This document shows, in pieces, positions 1-9,154 of a DNA stretch of 52,974 nt; position 1 is the first letter of the stretch, and each line of letters begins with the position of its first letter. Source of the stretch: Gammaproteobacteria bacterium. Its GTDB lineage: Bacteria > Pseudomonadota > Gammaproteobacteria > JAJFKO01. Made by a program: the position numbers and the translations under genes. The notes under the pieces are model-generated. The model saw only the letters and a program-made list of their open reading frames with translations. It did not search any database and was not told the DNA's origin. The DNA lies in the NCBI GenBank assembly GCA_028284465.1, contig JANQRR010000041.1, forward strand, positions 1 through 52,974, given 5' to 3'.

Positions 1-76
1 TCAAGAAAGAACAAACCACCCTTAGGTGGTTTTTTTAATGGCGGAGAGGGCGGGATGAAGAAGCCGCCAATCGCGA
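1..76. repeat. 76-bp direct repeat, copy 1
   Basis: This sequence recurs at 178-253 with a single visible mismatch (position 12, C versus A). Its core is a terminator-like hairpin, ACCACC-CTTA-GGTGGT followed by a T run. It continues into GGCGGAGAGGGCGGGATGA, which looks like the reverse complement of a tRNA-Ser 3' end. The same layout, diverged, follows the tRNA-Ser gene at 43.2 kb. A tRNA gene may therefore lie just upstream of base 1, but that cannot be seen here. Confidence 0.85.
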
Positions 77-166
77 AGCGATTGAGAGCGGGTTTGACAA
101 ATTTGCAGGAAGCAAATTTGGACGCCAAAGGCGCCCGCAGGGTGCGCGGCCATGGAAGGCCGCGCA
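69..166. repeat. Chain of hairpins between the two direct repeats
   Basis: Three hairpins are visible in series: AATCGC-GAA-GCGATT (69-83), CAAATTTGC-AGGAA-GCAAATTTG (98-120, a perfect 9-bp stem) and TGCGCGGCC-ATGGAA-GGCCGCGCA (143-166, a perfect 9-bp stem). The first two have counterparts in the same order and with related sequence at 43254-43311 after tRNA-Ser. I see no gene in bases 1-417. Bases 254-417 are plain AT-rich sequence apart from the ribosome binding site of the next gene. Confidence 0.7.
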
Positions 167-177
167 TCAATCCCGTC

Positions 178-253
178 TCAAGAAAGAAAAAACCACCCTT
201 AGGTGGTTTTTTTAATGGCGGAGAGGGCGGGATGAAGAAGCCGCCAATCGCGA
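178..253. repeat. 76-bp direct repeat, copy 2
   Basis: Second copy of the 1-76 unit, offset by 177 bases, with the same terminator-like hairpin and T run. The bases just before it, TCAATCCCGTCTCA, partly mirror the GGCGGAGAGGGCGGGATGA on its right side, so the unit is the centre of a larger imperfect palindrome. It ends about 165 bases before the first credible gene start. Confidence 0.85.
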
Positions 254-417
254 CCTGTTCAAACTCTAATTAGTGGTTTTCCATTATTCCTACTTAAACC
301 CATACAGAACAATAACTTCAGCTTGACTCCTATCTCTGTCCGGATTTTGACGATTGACGGATCTTGCAAACTCATGTTATCCAGGATATCCGGCCATTGA
401 AAAAAGGAATTATCATA

Positions 418-648
418 ATGCAATTATATGGCTTGAGATTTGGTGGGTTTTTGCGTAACATCTGCGCTAGATTTTGGAAGTCTTTGATCGCATTGGTCAC
501 GATTCAGCTCCCAGAAACATCAAGTGCATGGTTTCCATCAGACGATCATAACAATGAAGAAGATTATGCAGCGGATTCGTTTTACTGGGAAGGTGAACAT
601 AAGTCAGTGCATTCAACATTTGAGATTATGAATCGATTGCAAAAATAG
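418..648 (+). CDS. Small hypothetical protein (76 aa)
   Basis: A short reading frame of unknown function. I chose the ATG at 418 because AAGGAAT lies just upstream with a spacing of about nine bases; a TTG at 364 would add 18 residues but has no ribosome binding site. The N-terminal half is hydrophobic with basic residues (GGFLRNICARFWKSLIALV) and could be a membrane-associated helix. The C-terminal half is acidic (DDHNNEEDYAADSFYWEGE). It ends 11 bases before the nicotinamidase gene, so it may be translated with the NAD salvage pair. I recognise no family. Confidence 0.4.
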   Translation: MQLYGLRFGGFLRNICARFWKSLIALVTIQLPETSSAWFPSDDHNNEEDYAADSFYWEGEHKSVHSTFEIMNRLQK

Positions 649-659
649 TTTTGGTGGCA

Positions 660-1313
660 ATGACAGCAACAGTAACGATACCAGCGAAATCCCAGGTAGC
701 AAGTTTTGATGTGGATGCACAAAACTGTTTTACACCGTTATGTCCTAATGAATTACCTGTGCCTGAAGGCAACCTGATTGCAGCGCAATTAAATGCACAA
801 GCTAACAAAGCAGCATTACGAGTTGGTTCTAAAGATGCACATAGTCCGCGCGCGCATTGGATTGCGAATGCAGAGCAAAAACCTTTTGCAACCATTAAAG
901 GTAATAACATGGATCTCGTTTGGCCGTTGCATGCAGAAGTTGGCACGAAAGGTTTTGAATTAATCGACACCTTACCAGCAGTCACCGATTATGATTATTT
1001 TGTTTGGAAAGGCATTGAATGCGACATGCATCCTTATGGCGCCTGTTATCATGATTTCGCAGAGAAAATGAGTACAGGCGTGATCGAGTTTTTGCGTCAA
1101 CAACACATTAACACCGTTATTGTTGGTGGTTTAGCAACAGAATATTGTGTTAAAGCCACGGTAATGCAATTACATCGTGCAGGGTTTGCAGTAGTTGTAA
1201 ATAAAGCCGCAGTGCGTGGCATCGATCCAAACGCGGTACAACAAAGTTTTACAGAGATGCAAAATGCGGGGATTAAACTCGCAGCAGATGCTAACCATAT
1301 AGTAAATGAGTAA
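660..1313 (+). CDS. pncA: Nicotinamidase / pyrazinamidase
   Basis: A cysteine hydrolase of the isochorismatase fold that converts nicotinamide to nicotinate and ammonia in the cytoplasm, the first step of the Preiss-Handler NAD salvage route. The expected features are visible: the N-terminal FDVDAQNCF with the catalytic Asp, the metal-site region [10 protein letters not shown], the catalytic Lys in VWKGIE, and the nucleophilic Cys in [13 protein letters not shown]. At about 217 residues it has the family length. I start it at the ATG at 660; a TTG at 651 would add three residues. pncB follows after five bases, so product and substrate genes are coupled. The upstream small gene ends 11 bases before it. 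Confidence 0.9.
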   Translation: MTATVTIPAKSQVASFDVDAQNCFTPLCPNELPVPEGNLIAAQLNAQANKAALRVGSKDAHSPRAHWIANAEQKPFATIKGNNMDLVWPLHAEVGTKGFELIDTLPAVTDYDYFVWKGIECDMHPYGACYHDFAEKMSTGVIEFLRQQHINTVIVGGLATEYCVKATVMQLHRAGFAVVVNKAAVRGIDPNAVQQSFTEMQNAGIKLAADANHIVNE

Positions 1314-1318
1314 GTCAC

Positions 1319-2488
1319 ATGATAATTCAATCTTTATTAGACACCGATCTGTATAAATTCACCATGATGCAAGTTGTGTTGCATCGTTTCCCTGGGGCTA
1401 TTGTTGAATATCGATTTAAATGTCGTACTGAAGGTATTGATCTGCGACCATTCGCCGAAGAAATTCGTGATGAGATCCGTCAATTGTGTCAATTACGTTT
1501 TAAGAAAGATGAGTTAGATTATCTGCGTAAATTCAGTTTCTTTAAAAGTGATTTTGTCGATTTTTTAAAAATTTTCCAACTTAATGATGAATTCATTGAA
1601 GTAGTGGCTGATGATCATTTTGATATTATTATTAAAGGTCCATGGCTGCATACCATCATGTTTGAAGTGCCAGTGTTAGCAATAGTCAGTGAAGTGTATT
1701 ATCGCAACACGCAACCGCGCCCGAATAAAGATGAAGGGATTCGGCGTTTAGATGAGAAAATTCAATTTATACTAGAGCACACCAAGCCAGGTGCATTTAA
1801 ATTTTCTGAATTTGGTACCCGACGACGCTTTGCGAAAAGTTGGCATGAAAATGTTGTTAAAACATTAAAATCACGTTTTCCGCAGAATCTTGCCGGAACC
1901 AGCAATGTGATGTTTGCGAAACAATATGATTTATCACCGATTGGCACGATGGCACATGAATACATTCAAGCATGTCAGTCACTAGGCCCACGTTTAGTGT
2001 ATAGCCAAAAGTTTGCTTTTGAAAATTGGGCGCAAGAATATCGTGGTGAATTAGGCATCGCACTGTCAGACGTTTATGGCATTGATGCATTTCTTAATGA
2101 TTTTGATTTATATTTTTGTAAACTTTTTGATGGTGCGCGTCATGATTCCGGTGATCCTTTTATTTGGGGTGATCGGATGATTGAACATTATCAAAAAAAT
2201 CGAGTTGATCCTAAAACTAAAACTCTAGTATTTACCGATGCATTGGATTTTGAAACGGCATTAAAAATCTTTAATCGCTTTAAAGATCGCACTAATCCAG
2301 CATTTGGGATCGGTACCTATTTAACAAACGATTTAGGTTATGTTGCGTTACAAAATGTTATCAAAATGGTGAGCTGCAATGATCAGCCAGTAGCGAAAGT
2401 AAGTGATGCACCGGATAAAACTATCTGTTTAGATGAATCGTATTTAGCGTATTTAAAACAAGTGTTTCATTTGGATCAGAATAACTAG
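1319..2488 (+). CDS. pncB: Nicotinate phosphoribosyltransferase
   Basis: This enzyme joins nicotinate to PRPP to make nicotinate mononucleotide, using ATP. It is the step after PncA. The 389-residue protein opens with the family signature [13 protein letters not shown] and has EFGTRRRF. It also has [10 protein letters not shown] with the His that is phosphorylated in the family, ARHDSGDPF, and the C-terminal [10 protein letters not shown] with the phosphate-binding loop. No frameshift or missing motif is visible. The start overlaps the end of pncA closely (5-base gap), with only a weak upstream GAG, which suggests translational coupling. A REP-like repeat lies directly after its stop codon. 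Confidence 0.95.
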   Translation: MIIQSLLDTDLYKFTMMQVVLHRFPGAIVEYRFKCRTEGIDLRPFAEEIRDEIRQLCQLRFKKDELDYLRKFSFFKSDFVDFLKIFQLNDEFIEVVADDHFDIIIKGPWLHTIMFEVPVLAIVSEVYYRNTQPRPNKDEGIRRLDEKIQFILEHTKPGAFKFSEFGTRRRFAKSWHENVVKTLKSRFPQNLAGTSNVMFAKQYDLSPIGTMAHEYIQACQSLGPRLVYSQKFAFENWAQEYRGELGIALSDVYGIDAFLNDFDLYFCKLFDGARHDSGDPFIWGDRMIEHYQKNRVDPKTKTLVFTDALDFETALKIFNRFKDRTNPAFGIGTYLTNDLGYVALQNVIKMVSCNDQPVAKVSDAPDKTICLDESYLAYLKQVFHLDQNN

Positions 2489-2500
2489 ATTGGAGTTATT

Positions 2501-2523
2501 GTCGTTGCACTCCTCGCAATGAC
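2501..2523. repeat. REP-like palindromic repeat, copy 1
   Basis: The reverse complement reads GTCATTGCGAGGAGTGCAAC, matching the repeat family seen at 15728, 30682, 31648 and 38111. It forms an imperfect hairpin between pncB and the Nif3-family gene. It has no coding potential. Confidence 0.7.
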
Positions 2524-2543
2524 AAATCATTAAGGGATAAAAC

Positions 2544-3302
2544 ATGTTAACTATTACAGAACTTGAAAAATATCTTGATCAGATCCTCCAACCCGAAGCA
2601 ATTGCAGATTATTGCCCGAATGGTTTACAAGTAGCTGGTACACGCACAATTAATAAAATAGTTACTGGCGTTAGTGCATGTCAGCAATTAATTGATGCAG
2701 CGATTGCGGCGGATGCTGATGCGTTGTTAGTGCATCATGGTTTTTTTTGGAAACATGAAGATCCTTGCATTGTCGGTGCCAAACATCAACGCTTAAGTGC
2801 TTTGCTACAACATGGCATGGCGATGTATGCTTATCATCTACCATTAGATGTGCATAAAGAATATGGCAATAATGTCCAGCTAGCTAAGCGATTACACTTT
2901 AATATCGCAGGTACTATGGATGCCAGTGGTATTCCGGGCATCGTTTTTCATGGCACCTTAGCAACACCAATGACTCCTGCGAAACTAGGTGAAACCATCA
3001 CCACGACTTTAGCTCGCGAACCTTTACACATTGCTGGGAAAGCTGAAATCATTAATACGATCGCATGGTGCACTGGCGCCGCGCAGAATTTTATTCATGA
3101 CGTTTTAACATTAAATGTCGATGCGTATTTAACAGGTGAAATTTCCGAGCATACCGTACACGCTGCGCGCGATAATGGTATTCATTTTTATGCGGCTGGT
3201 CATCACGCCACTGAAAGTTATGGCGTGCAAGTGCTTGGCGAGCATCTCGCGAAAAAGTTTGCGATCAAACATGAATTTATCGATATTCCGAATCCGGTGT
3301 AG
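2544..3302 (+). CDS. Nif3-like dinuclear metal centre protein (YbgI family)
   Basis: A member of the Nif3/YbgI family, known as toroidal hexamers with a di-metal site; many databases call it GTP cyclohydrolase I type 2 homolog, but its real reaction is not settled. Metal-binding histidines are visible in LLVHHGFFW, in YAYHLPLD and in the C-terminal AGHHATE. The 252 residues match the short form without the inserted PII-like domain. AAGGGA precedes the ATG at a good distance. It lies downstream of pncB beyond a REP-like element and is convergent with the HtrA protease gene, separated by an inverted repeat. Confidence 0.9.
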   Translation: MLTITELEKYLDQILQPEAIADYCPNGLQVAGTRTINKIVTGVSACQQLIDAAIAADADALLVHHGFFWKHEDPCIVGAKHQRLSALLQHGMAMYAYHLPLDVHKEYGNNVQLAKRLHFNIAGTMDASGIPGIVFHGTLATPMTPAKLGETITTTLAREPLHIAGKAEIINTIAWCTGAAQNFIHDVLTLNVDAYLTGEISEHTVHAARDNGIHFYAAGHHATESYGVQVLGEHLAKKFAIKHEFIDIPNPV

Positions 3303-3347
3303 AAAGCTTTTCATTGAGGAATAGTCTTCTATAAACCCTATGATTTA

Positions 3348-3387
3348 TCTTGTCCTCCTGCACGCTAATGCATATAGGAGGACAAGA
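3348..3387. terminator. Perfect 12-bp inverted repeat between convergent genes
   Basis: TCTTGTCCTCCT (3348-3359) and AGGAGGACAAGA (3376-3387) form a perfect stem with a 16-base loop. It sits between the convergent Nif3-family and HtrA genes, where a bidirectional terminator would be expected. There is no clear T run on either side, so termination is an inference. A protein-binding site is the alternative. Confidence 0.45.
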
Positions 3388-3408
3388 GTAAGACAAATAA
3401 AGATAAGT

Positions 3409-4866
3409 CTATTTCAAGACTAAGAATATTGCGCCATTGCGACGATACACATGCAACAGCAAGGATTTATTATGACTTTTAATGATCTTGTTTAAGTCAT
3501 TAATATCATGAATAGGCTTGCGATTAGCCGAGACGATAACATCACCCGGTAATAGCTCAGCGCTATCTGCTGGCGTGCCTTCTTTAATATTAAGAATTTG
3601 CACTCCACGTACATGGCCATGCGATGTCGTTTGTCTATCAAAGTTACGTAATGTTACCCCGATAAATAGTGGATCTTCTTCTTGGAATTTTTTAACGATC
3701 GCACCTGGGTTGCCGACGCGCATGCGAATAATTTTAGTTTGCGCACCACGACGCAACTTAATCGTCAGCGCATCGCCAATGCGTAACACGCCAACCGCAT
3801 TGCGTACTTCAACAGAATTGCTGATGGCTTTGCCGTTAATGCTTTCAATAACGTCATATGGTTTTATGCCGGCATGTTGGGCTGGAGAATTAGGTGTGAT
3901 TTCGGTAACCACAGCACCTTTAACACCTGACATGTTAAACGCGTTAGCCAATGCGGAAGAGAAGTTTTGCACGATCACTCCCATAACGCCACGTTCAACT
4001 TTGCCATATTTAATTAATTGTTTCATGACGCTGCGAGCCATGTTAACAGGGATCGCAAAACCAATACCAATGTTGCCGCCATCTTTAGATAAGATTGCGG
4101 TGTTGATCCCAATCAGTTGGCCTTGTAAATTGACTAAGGCACCGCCGGAATTACCCACGTTAATTGCAGCATCAGTTTGAATGAAGTTTTCATAACCTTC
4201 AATGTGTAAGTCAGTGCGTTGCAATGCGCTAACAATTCCTGAGGTAACGGTTTGATTAAGAGCAAACGGATTACCGATAGCTAACACGAAATCACCAACT
4301 TGCAATTTGTTGGAATTACCCATGTTAATCGCGGTAAGGTGTTTTGCTTTAATTTGTAATACCGCAATATCTGAAGGAACGTCGATCCCGATGAGTTTAG
4401 CTTTAAAATGGCGTCCATCTTTTAAAGTAACGTTAATTACATGAGCATGATGGATAACGTGAGCATTCGTTAACACGTAACCATGTTTGGCATCAACAAT
4501 AACGCCAGAACCCATGTATTCAAATTTAGCACGCGGTGGTAATCCACCAGGAGGCATCGGACGACGATTGTTTGCGCCAGGCGCTGCAGGGTTTTGGCGC
4601 CCTTGTGGCATGTTTGGTGCACCTGAGCCGCCACCTGGCTGATACTGGCGTGGCGCCCATTGATCAGCACCTTGGCCAGGGTTGATAGTGCCAATAACAG
4701 AAACATTAACCACTGCTGGCATAACTTTAGCAAGCATTGGCGCTAAGCTTGGTGTTTTTTCACCATTGATGGTTTTAGGAATAGTGGTAGCTAAGCTAGT
4801 CACGCTATAAGCACTTAAAACCACTAAGGAAATTAACAGGATAGTCAGTTTTTGCAGTCTCTTCAT
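3409..4866 (-). CDS. Do/DegP family periplasmic serine protease (HtrA)
   Basis: A periplasmic protease/chaperone of the DegP/DegQ/MucD family that handles misfolded envelope proteins. Residues 1 to about 26 are a signal peptide (basic start, then LTILLISLVVLSAYSVTSLA). The catalytic triad is visible as His136 in VLTNAHVI, Asp166 in DVPSDIAVLQI and Ser240 in INVGNSGGALVN. Two PDZ domains follow, roughly 290-380 and 400-485, giving the usual family length. Odd: between the signal peptide and the protease core (about 61-112) there is a Pro/Gly/Gln-rich, apparently disordered insert. DegP, DegQ and MucD cannot be told apart from sequence reading alone. It is divergent from accA. Confidence 0.93.
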   Translation of the reverse strand: MKRLQKLTILLISLVVLSAYSVTSLATTIPKTINGEKTPSLAPMLAKVMPAVVNVSVIGTINPGQGADQWAPRQYQPGGGSGAPNMPQGRQNPAAPGANNRRPMPPGGLPPRAKFEYMGSGVIVDAKHGYVLTNAHVIHHAHVINVTLKDGRHFKAKLIGIDVPSDIAVLQIKAKHLTAINMGNSNKLQVGDFVLAIGNPFALNQTVTSGIVSALQRTDLHIEGYENFIQTDAAINVGNSGGALVNLQGQLIGINTAILSKDGGNIGIGFAIPVNMARSVMKQLIKYGKVERGVMGVIVQNFSSALANAFNMSGVKGAVVTEITPNSPAQHAGIKPYDVIESINGKAISNSVEVRNAVGVLRIGDALTIKLRRGAQTKIIRMRVGNPGAIVKKFQEEDPLFIGVTLRNFDRQTTSHGHVRGVQILNIKEGTPADSAELLPGDVIVSANRKPIHDINDLNKIIKSHNKSLLLHVYRRNGAIFLVLK

Positions 4867-4995
4867 GAGTCAATCTCTATACATAAGTTAAATGAACCCA
4901 AATGGTACTAGAATGAACAGACAATAACAAGTGATTTGTGGTAATTTTACTGATAATATAAGCGCCACGTATGGATAGATAATAAAGGTGTAGCA

Positions 4996-5949
4996 ATGAA
5001 TCTTAACTTCTTAGAGTTTGAGCGACCGATTGCTGAATTGGAAGCAAAGATCAAAGAGTTGCAGATGGTTGAGAAAGACACGGCCGAGATCAATATCAAT
5101 GAAGAAATTGAGCGGCTATCAAAAAAAGCTGCGGGGCTTACTAAATCAATCTTTTCATCGTTAACACCATGGCAGATCGTGCAATTAGCGCGGCATCCAT
5201 TGCGCCCACAATCGCTGGATTATATCGAACGCATTTTTACAGAATTTGATGAATTGCATGGTGATCGTGTGTTTGCTGATGATCATGCGATGATTGCTGG
5301 TTTGGCGCGTTTAGCGGGCGATCCAGTGATGGTGATCGGGCATCAAAAAGGTAAAAATACTAAAGAAAAACTTGCGCGTAATTTTGGTATGGCGCGGCCG
5401 GAAGGTTATCGTAAAGCTTTGCGCTTAATGCGCATGGCGGAGCAATTTAAGTTACCTATTATCACCTTTATTGATACACCAGGTGCTTACCCTGGTATTG
5501 ATGCAGAAGAACGCGGTCAAAGTGAAGCTATCGCACGTAATTTATTAGTCATGGCAAAGCTTAAAACGCCGATCATTTGTGTGGTGATTGGTGAAGGTGG
5601 TTCTGGCGGCGCTTTAGCGATAGGTGTTGGTGACCAAGTGTTAATGCTGCAATATAGTGTGTATTCAGTTATTTCACCGGAAGGTTGTGCGTCTATCTTA
5701 TGGAAAAGTGCTGACAAAGCTGCAGATGCAGCGCAAGCATTAAAACTAACGGCAAAAGATTCCTTAGAATTAAAATTAATTGATGACGTTATCCCTGAAC
5801 CATTAGGTGGAGCGCATCGCGATATTGATGAAATGGCACAAACACTTAAAACCATATTGCAAGAAAAACTGTTAACCTTACAAGCACAACCTCTTGATCA
5901 ACTAATCGATAATCGTTATCAGCGGTTGATGGGTTATGGTGTAGGATAA
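4996..5949 (+). CDS. accA: Acetyl-CoA carboxylase carboxyltransferase subunit alpha
   Basis: The alpha subunit of the carboxyltransferase half of acetyl-CoA carboxylase, which with AccD transfers CO2 from biotin to acetyl-CoA to give malonyl-CoA for fatty acid synthesis. The 317 residues match the family length. The start [19 protein letters not shown] is typical, and the core includes [29 protein letters not shown] and [12 protein letters not shown], the oxyanion-forming glycines. AAGGTG precedes the ATG. It is followed after 12 bases by mpl, so the two are probably co-transcribed. Confidence 0.97.
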   Translation: MNLNFLEFERPIAELEAKIKELQMVEKDTAEININEEIERLSKKAAGLTKSIFSSLTPWQIVQLARHPLRPQSLDYIERIFTEFDELHGDRVFADDHAMIAGLARLAGDPVMVIGHQKGKNTKEKLARNFGMARPEGYRKALRLMRMAEQFKLPIITFIDTPGAYPGIDAEERGQSEAIARNLLVMAKLKTPIICVVIGEGGSGGALAIGVGDQVLMLQYSVYSVISPEGCASILWKSADKAADAAQALKLTAKDSLELKLIDDVIPEPLGGAHRDIDEMAQTLKTILQEKLLTLQAQPLDQLIDNRYQRLMGYGVG

Positions 5950-5961
5950 AATAATTTTATT

Positions 5962-7332
5962 ATGGCGAATATTCATATTCTAGGGATTTGTGGGACTTTC
6001 ATGGCAGGGATTGCTGCTTTAGCAAAAGCGCAAGGGCATGAAGTCAGCGGTACCGATGCAAATGTGTATCCACCGATGAGCACGCAACTCGCCGCGCAGG
6101 GTATTAAACTTATTCAAGGTTATGACAATTTTGCTAAACAACCAAAACCAGATTTGGTGATCGTTGGCAATGTCGTTAGTCGTGGCAATCCAGCGATAGA
6201 ATATATTCTTAACGAAAAAATTCCCGTTGTTTCCGGGCCGCGTTGGTTATATAAAAATATCTTGCAAGATCGTTGGGTGATTGCTGTAGCAGGTACTCAC
6301 GGTAAAACCACCACAACTAGTTTGATTGCTTGGATATTAGAATATGCTGGTGTCGCGCCAGGATTTTTAATTGGCGGAGTTGCTAATGATTTTGCAGTTT
6401 CAGCACGGTTAGGAAAATCACCTTTTTTTGTGGTTGAAGCTGATGAGTATGACACAGCATTTTTTGATAAACGTTCTAAGTTCGTGCATTATCAACCACA
6501 AACCTTAGTAATTAATAATTTAGAATTTGATCACGCAGATATTTTTGCAGATTTAACCGCGATTAAAACCCAATTTCGTCATTTAATAGCGACTGTGCCT
6601 AGCAAAGGCTTGATCATCACTCCGCGAACTGATCCCAATATTGAAGCAGTGCTAGCGCAAGGTTGTTGGACACCAACGCAAACCTTCGCTCTTAATGCTG
6701 ATCTTGAAGCAGATTGGACTTTAACTGATGTTAAAGCGGATGGCAGTGCATTTAAGGTTAATTATCAACAACAATTAATGGCGAAAATTAACTGGTCGTT
6801 GTTGGGCAAACATAATTTAAATAATGCATTAACAGCTTTTGCAGCATGTCATCATGTTGGTATTAAACCAAGCGTGATCGCAAAAGCATTAACTGCATTC
6901 AAAGGCATTAAGCGTCGTTTGGAAGTGCGTGGCAAAGTAAATGATATTACAATTTACGATGATTTCGCACATCACCCAACTGCGATTGCTTTAACGCTAG
7001 AAGGCTTGCGCCAACATGTCGGTAAACAACGTATTTTAGCCATATTAGAGTTTGGTTCTAATACTATGCGTCAAGGTTATCATGGAGCTAATGCGTTTAC
7101 CGCGTTAAAAGCAGCAGATCTGGCTTTAGTGATGCAACCACAAGCTGCTTGGGATGTGAAATCGTTAGCGGCAAAAGCCACAGTGCCAATTGAAATTGCG
7201 TTAAATACCGATGACATCTTAGTTAAACTAAGTCAGCATGCCCAGCCAGGTGATCACATTGTCGTTATGAGCAATACCAGTTTCGATGGTTTACATGAAA
7301 AAATATTATCGATGCTAACTCAACATGGATAG
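5962..7332 (+). CDS. mpl: UDP-MurNAc:L-Ala-gamma-D-Glu-meso-DAP tripeptide ligase
   Basis: A peptidoglycan recycling ligase that attaches recovered tripeptide to UDP-N-acetylmuramate in the cytoplasm. The N-terminal nucleotide-binding segment HILGICGTFMAGIA is characteristic of Mpl, where MurC has a related but different loop. The P-loop is AGTHGKTTTT (about residues 110-119). NNLEFDHADIF and DDFAHHPTAI supply the metal and amino-acid ligase motifs of the Mur family. The length, 456 residues, fits. It shares an apparent transcription unit with accA upstream and the amidase gene 20 bases downstream. No strong ribosome binding site is visible. Its presence implies meso-DAP peptidoglycan and active wall recycling. 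Confidence 0.95.
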   Translation: MANIHILGICGTFMAGIAALAKAQGHEVSGTDANVYPPMSTQLAAQGIKLIQGYDNFAKQPKPDLVIVGNVVSRGNPAIEYILNEKIPVVSGPRWLYKNILQDRWVIAVAGTHGKTTTTSLIAWILEYAGVAPGFLIGGVANDFAVSARLGKSPFFVVEADEYDTAFFDKRSKFVHYQPQTLVINNLEFDHADIFADLTAIKTQFRHLIATVPSKGLIITPRTDPNIEAVLAQGCWTPTQTFALNADLEADWTLTDVKADGSAFKVNYQQQLMAKINWSLLGKHNLNNALTAFAACHHVGIKPSVIAKALTAFKGIKRRLEVRGKVNDITIYDDFAHHPTAIALTLEGLRQHVGKQRILAILEFGSNTMRQGYHGANAFTALKAADLALVMQPQAAWDVKSLAAKATVPIEIALNTDDILVKLSQHAQPGDHIVVMSNTSFDGLHEKILSMLTQHG

Positions 7333-7352
7333 TTTTAAAAGGAGTGTATTAA

Positions 7353-8753
7353 ATGGAATTAATCGAATCATCAGTAGCAACACTTGTTGAACAAGTACGT
7401 ACTAAAAAAATATCTGCACGTGAATTAACACAATTACACATTGATCAAATTAATAAAGTTAACAGTAAACTTAATGCCATTGTGCAATTCAATCCGGAAC
7501 GCGCATTAGCAGATGCAGCTAAGCTTGATGAACGTCAAGCAAAAGGTGAATTAGCAGGGCCTTTGCACGGCGTGCCATTTACCCTTAAAGATGTTTACAA
7601 TACTAAAGGTGATATTGTCACTGCAGGTTCGCTTGGGTTAAAAGATAATGTTGCCAATGAAGATGCCACCATTGTCAAAAGATTAAAAAATGCCGGTGCA
7701 GTATTGTTAGGTAAAACCAACACACCTGAATTTGAGAATGCTTGTGATACCAATAATTTAGTGTATGGTAAAACTATTAATCCTTATGATCTGCAACGTT
7801 CTGCCGGCGGCAGTAGCGGCGGCGCTGCTGCTAGTGTTACAGCCTGTTGTTCGGCGTTTGATATTGGTGCTGATTATGGCGGTAGTTTAAGATTACCAGC
7901 GCACTATAATGGTTTAGCAACGTTGCGTTCAACCCCACACCGCGTTCCATCGAGTGGCACAGTCTATGGGTTACGTACCGGAGTGGCAGGAATGTTTATT
8001 AGTGAAGGACCATTATGTCGTTATGTTGATGATGTTGATTTGATAATGTCGGTTATCCAAGGCCCTGATGGTTTTGATCCAAAAGTTGTAACACCACTAC
8101 CACCAATGCCAGCCCAATTTGAACCTAGTAAACTTAACATAGCCTATTTCGATGATGATGGCATCGCTGCAGTAACTGCAGATACTAAAGCAATGATCAA
8201 AACGGCTGCTGATCAACTTGCGCAAGCAGGCGCGACCGTTACCAATGAACGGCCACCACGTTTTGATGAAGGCTTCGAGATATTTAAGCAGTTTGTTGGT
8301 GCTGATGGGCTAGCGGGTTTTAAAACATTATTAAAGAATTTTAAGGTACCGCAGTGTTCGAGTTTGTTAACAAAAATAATGCAACGGCTTGAATCATATA
8401 ATTGTGATATCCAAACTTTTGCCGAACGTTGGAATTGTTGGGAGTGGTATCGTAGTGATATGTTGAAGTTTTTTGATAACTACGATGCCTTTATTTGCCC
8501 GATGACGCCAGCGGAAGCTATCACTCATGACAAAACCATGTGGGATGCCGATCAAATTAATAATATTAGTTACTCTTGGGCTGTCAGTGCCACGTTATTT
8601 CCAGTCGCCGTGGTTAGAGTTGGAACCTCACAATCTGGGCTCCCGATGGGAGTGCAAATCGTCACTAAACCGTATATGGATAATTCTGCTTTGTTGATCG
8701 CTAAAATGCTGGAAACTGCACTAGGTGGTTGGAAGCGTTCTCATTTAGTATAG
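7353..8753 (+). CDS. Amidase signature family protein
   Basis: An amidase-signature hydrolase with a Ser-cisSer-Lys triad. The Lys is in GVPFTLKDVYNTKG, the cis-Ser in SAGGSSGGAAAS and the nucleophilic Ser in DIGADYGGSLRLPAHYNG. At 466 residues the length fits standalone amidases rather than GatA, whose C-terminal region and GatB/GatC partners are not seen here. The substrate cannot be read from sequence; related enzymes act on small amides, cyclic amides or aryl amides. AAGGAG is well placed before the ATG, 20 bases after mpl. The residues after the nucleophile (PAHYNGL) differ from the more usual PAxFCG-type segment. Confidence 0.85.
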   Translation: MELIESSVATLVEQVRTKKISARELTQLHIDQINKVNSKLNAIVQFNPERALADAAKLDERQAKGELAGPLHGVPFTLKDVYNTKGDIVTAGSLGLKDNVANEDATIVKRLKNAGAVLLGKTNTPEFENACDTNNLVYGKTINPYDLQRSAGGSSGGAAASVTACCSAFDIGADYGGSLRLPAHYNGLATLRSTPHRVPSSGTVYGLRTGVAGMFISEGPLCRYVDDVDLIMSVIQGPDGFDPKVVTPLPPMPAQFEPSKLNIAYFDDDGIAAVTADTKAMIKTAADQLAQAGATVTNERPPRFDEGFEIFKQFVGADGLAGFKTLLKNFKVPQCSSLLTKIMQRLESYNCDIQTFAERWNCWEWYRSDMLKFFDNYDAFICPMTPAEAITHDKTMWDADQINNISYSWAVSATLFPVAVVRVGTSQSGLPMGVQIVTKPYMDNSALLIAKMLETALGGWKRSHLV

Positions 8754-8826
8754 AAGGTAGATAAATGTCCTGATTTGGCTATACTAGAATTGTGGTTTTG
8801 GTAAATATTTGTGCGTGGAGGATGCC

Positions 8827-9081
8827 ATGGTTGAGGTTCACGTAACTAATGAAAATATTAACAAAAAAGCCGATATCGACAGCAAAGAAGAGGAGCTTGT
8901 AGAGAATAAGGATGAAGAACTCGAGGAAGCTGAGAAAAGTGTCGATAAGCCTACAGATGAGCAAACTGCGAAATCTCGTCGAGAATTAGAAGATTACCTT
9001 GAAAAGAAACGGTTACGCGAAGAATTAGACGATTATAAGCTCGATGATGACGACGACAATGGCGACCAAGAAAAATCCTAG
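8827..9081 (+). CDS. Small highly charged acidic protein (84 aa)
   Basis: A small charged protein of unknown function. The ATG at 8827 is chosen because GGAGG lies five bases upstream. An upstream in-frame TTG at 8809 would place the start before that site. The middle is Glu/Lys-rich and probably helical. The C-terminal part SRRELEDYLEKKRLREELDD followed by a run of Asp resembles the conserved end of small gammaproteobacterial proteins of the DUF3545/PA3496 type, but I am not sure of that match. No membrane segment or signal peptide is seen. Confidence 0.6.
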   Translation: MVEVHVTNENINKKADIDSKEEELVENKDEELEEAEKSVDKPTDEQTAKSRRELEDYLEKKRLREELDDYKLDDDDDNGDQEKS

Positions 9082-9087
9082 TGATCA

Positions 9088-9116
9088 TAGCAACTGTAAC
9101 TGAAACCCGCTATAAT
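9088..9116 (+). promoter_or_regulatory. Candidate promoter for yibN-secB-gpsA
   Basis: A perfect TATAAT lies at 9111-9116. The hexamer 17 bases upstream (TAGCAA) is a poor -35 match. The expected start point near 9123 leaves a 30-base leader to the yibN ATG, with AAGGG as ribosome binding site. Confidence 0.5.
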
Positions 9117-9154
9117 CCCCCCTCATTTAATAAACAGAACAAGGGTTGTAGACA

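Noticed and set aside
1..253. CRISPR array
   Set aside because: There are only two long repeats, each with an internal terminator, no series of short spacers, and no cas gene anywhere in the window.
55..273. 72-residue plus-strand frame at the window start
   Set aside because: It runs through the two direct repeats, terminator stems and hairpins and repeats its own residues, so it is a by-product of the repeat.
626..985. 119-residue minus-strand frame opposite pncA
   Set aside because: It lies opposite a clear nicotinamidase gene and shows no family features or ribosome binding site.
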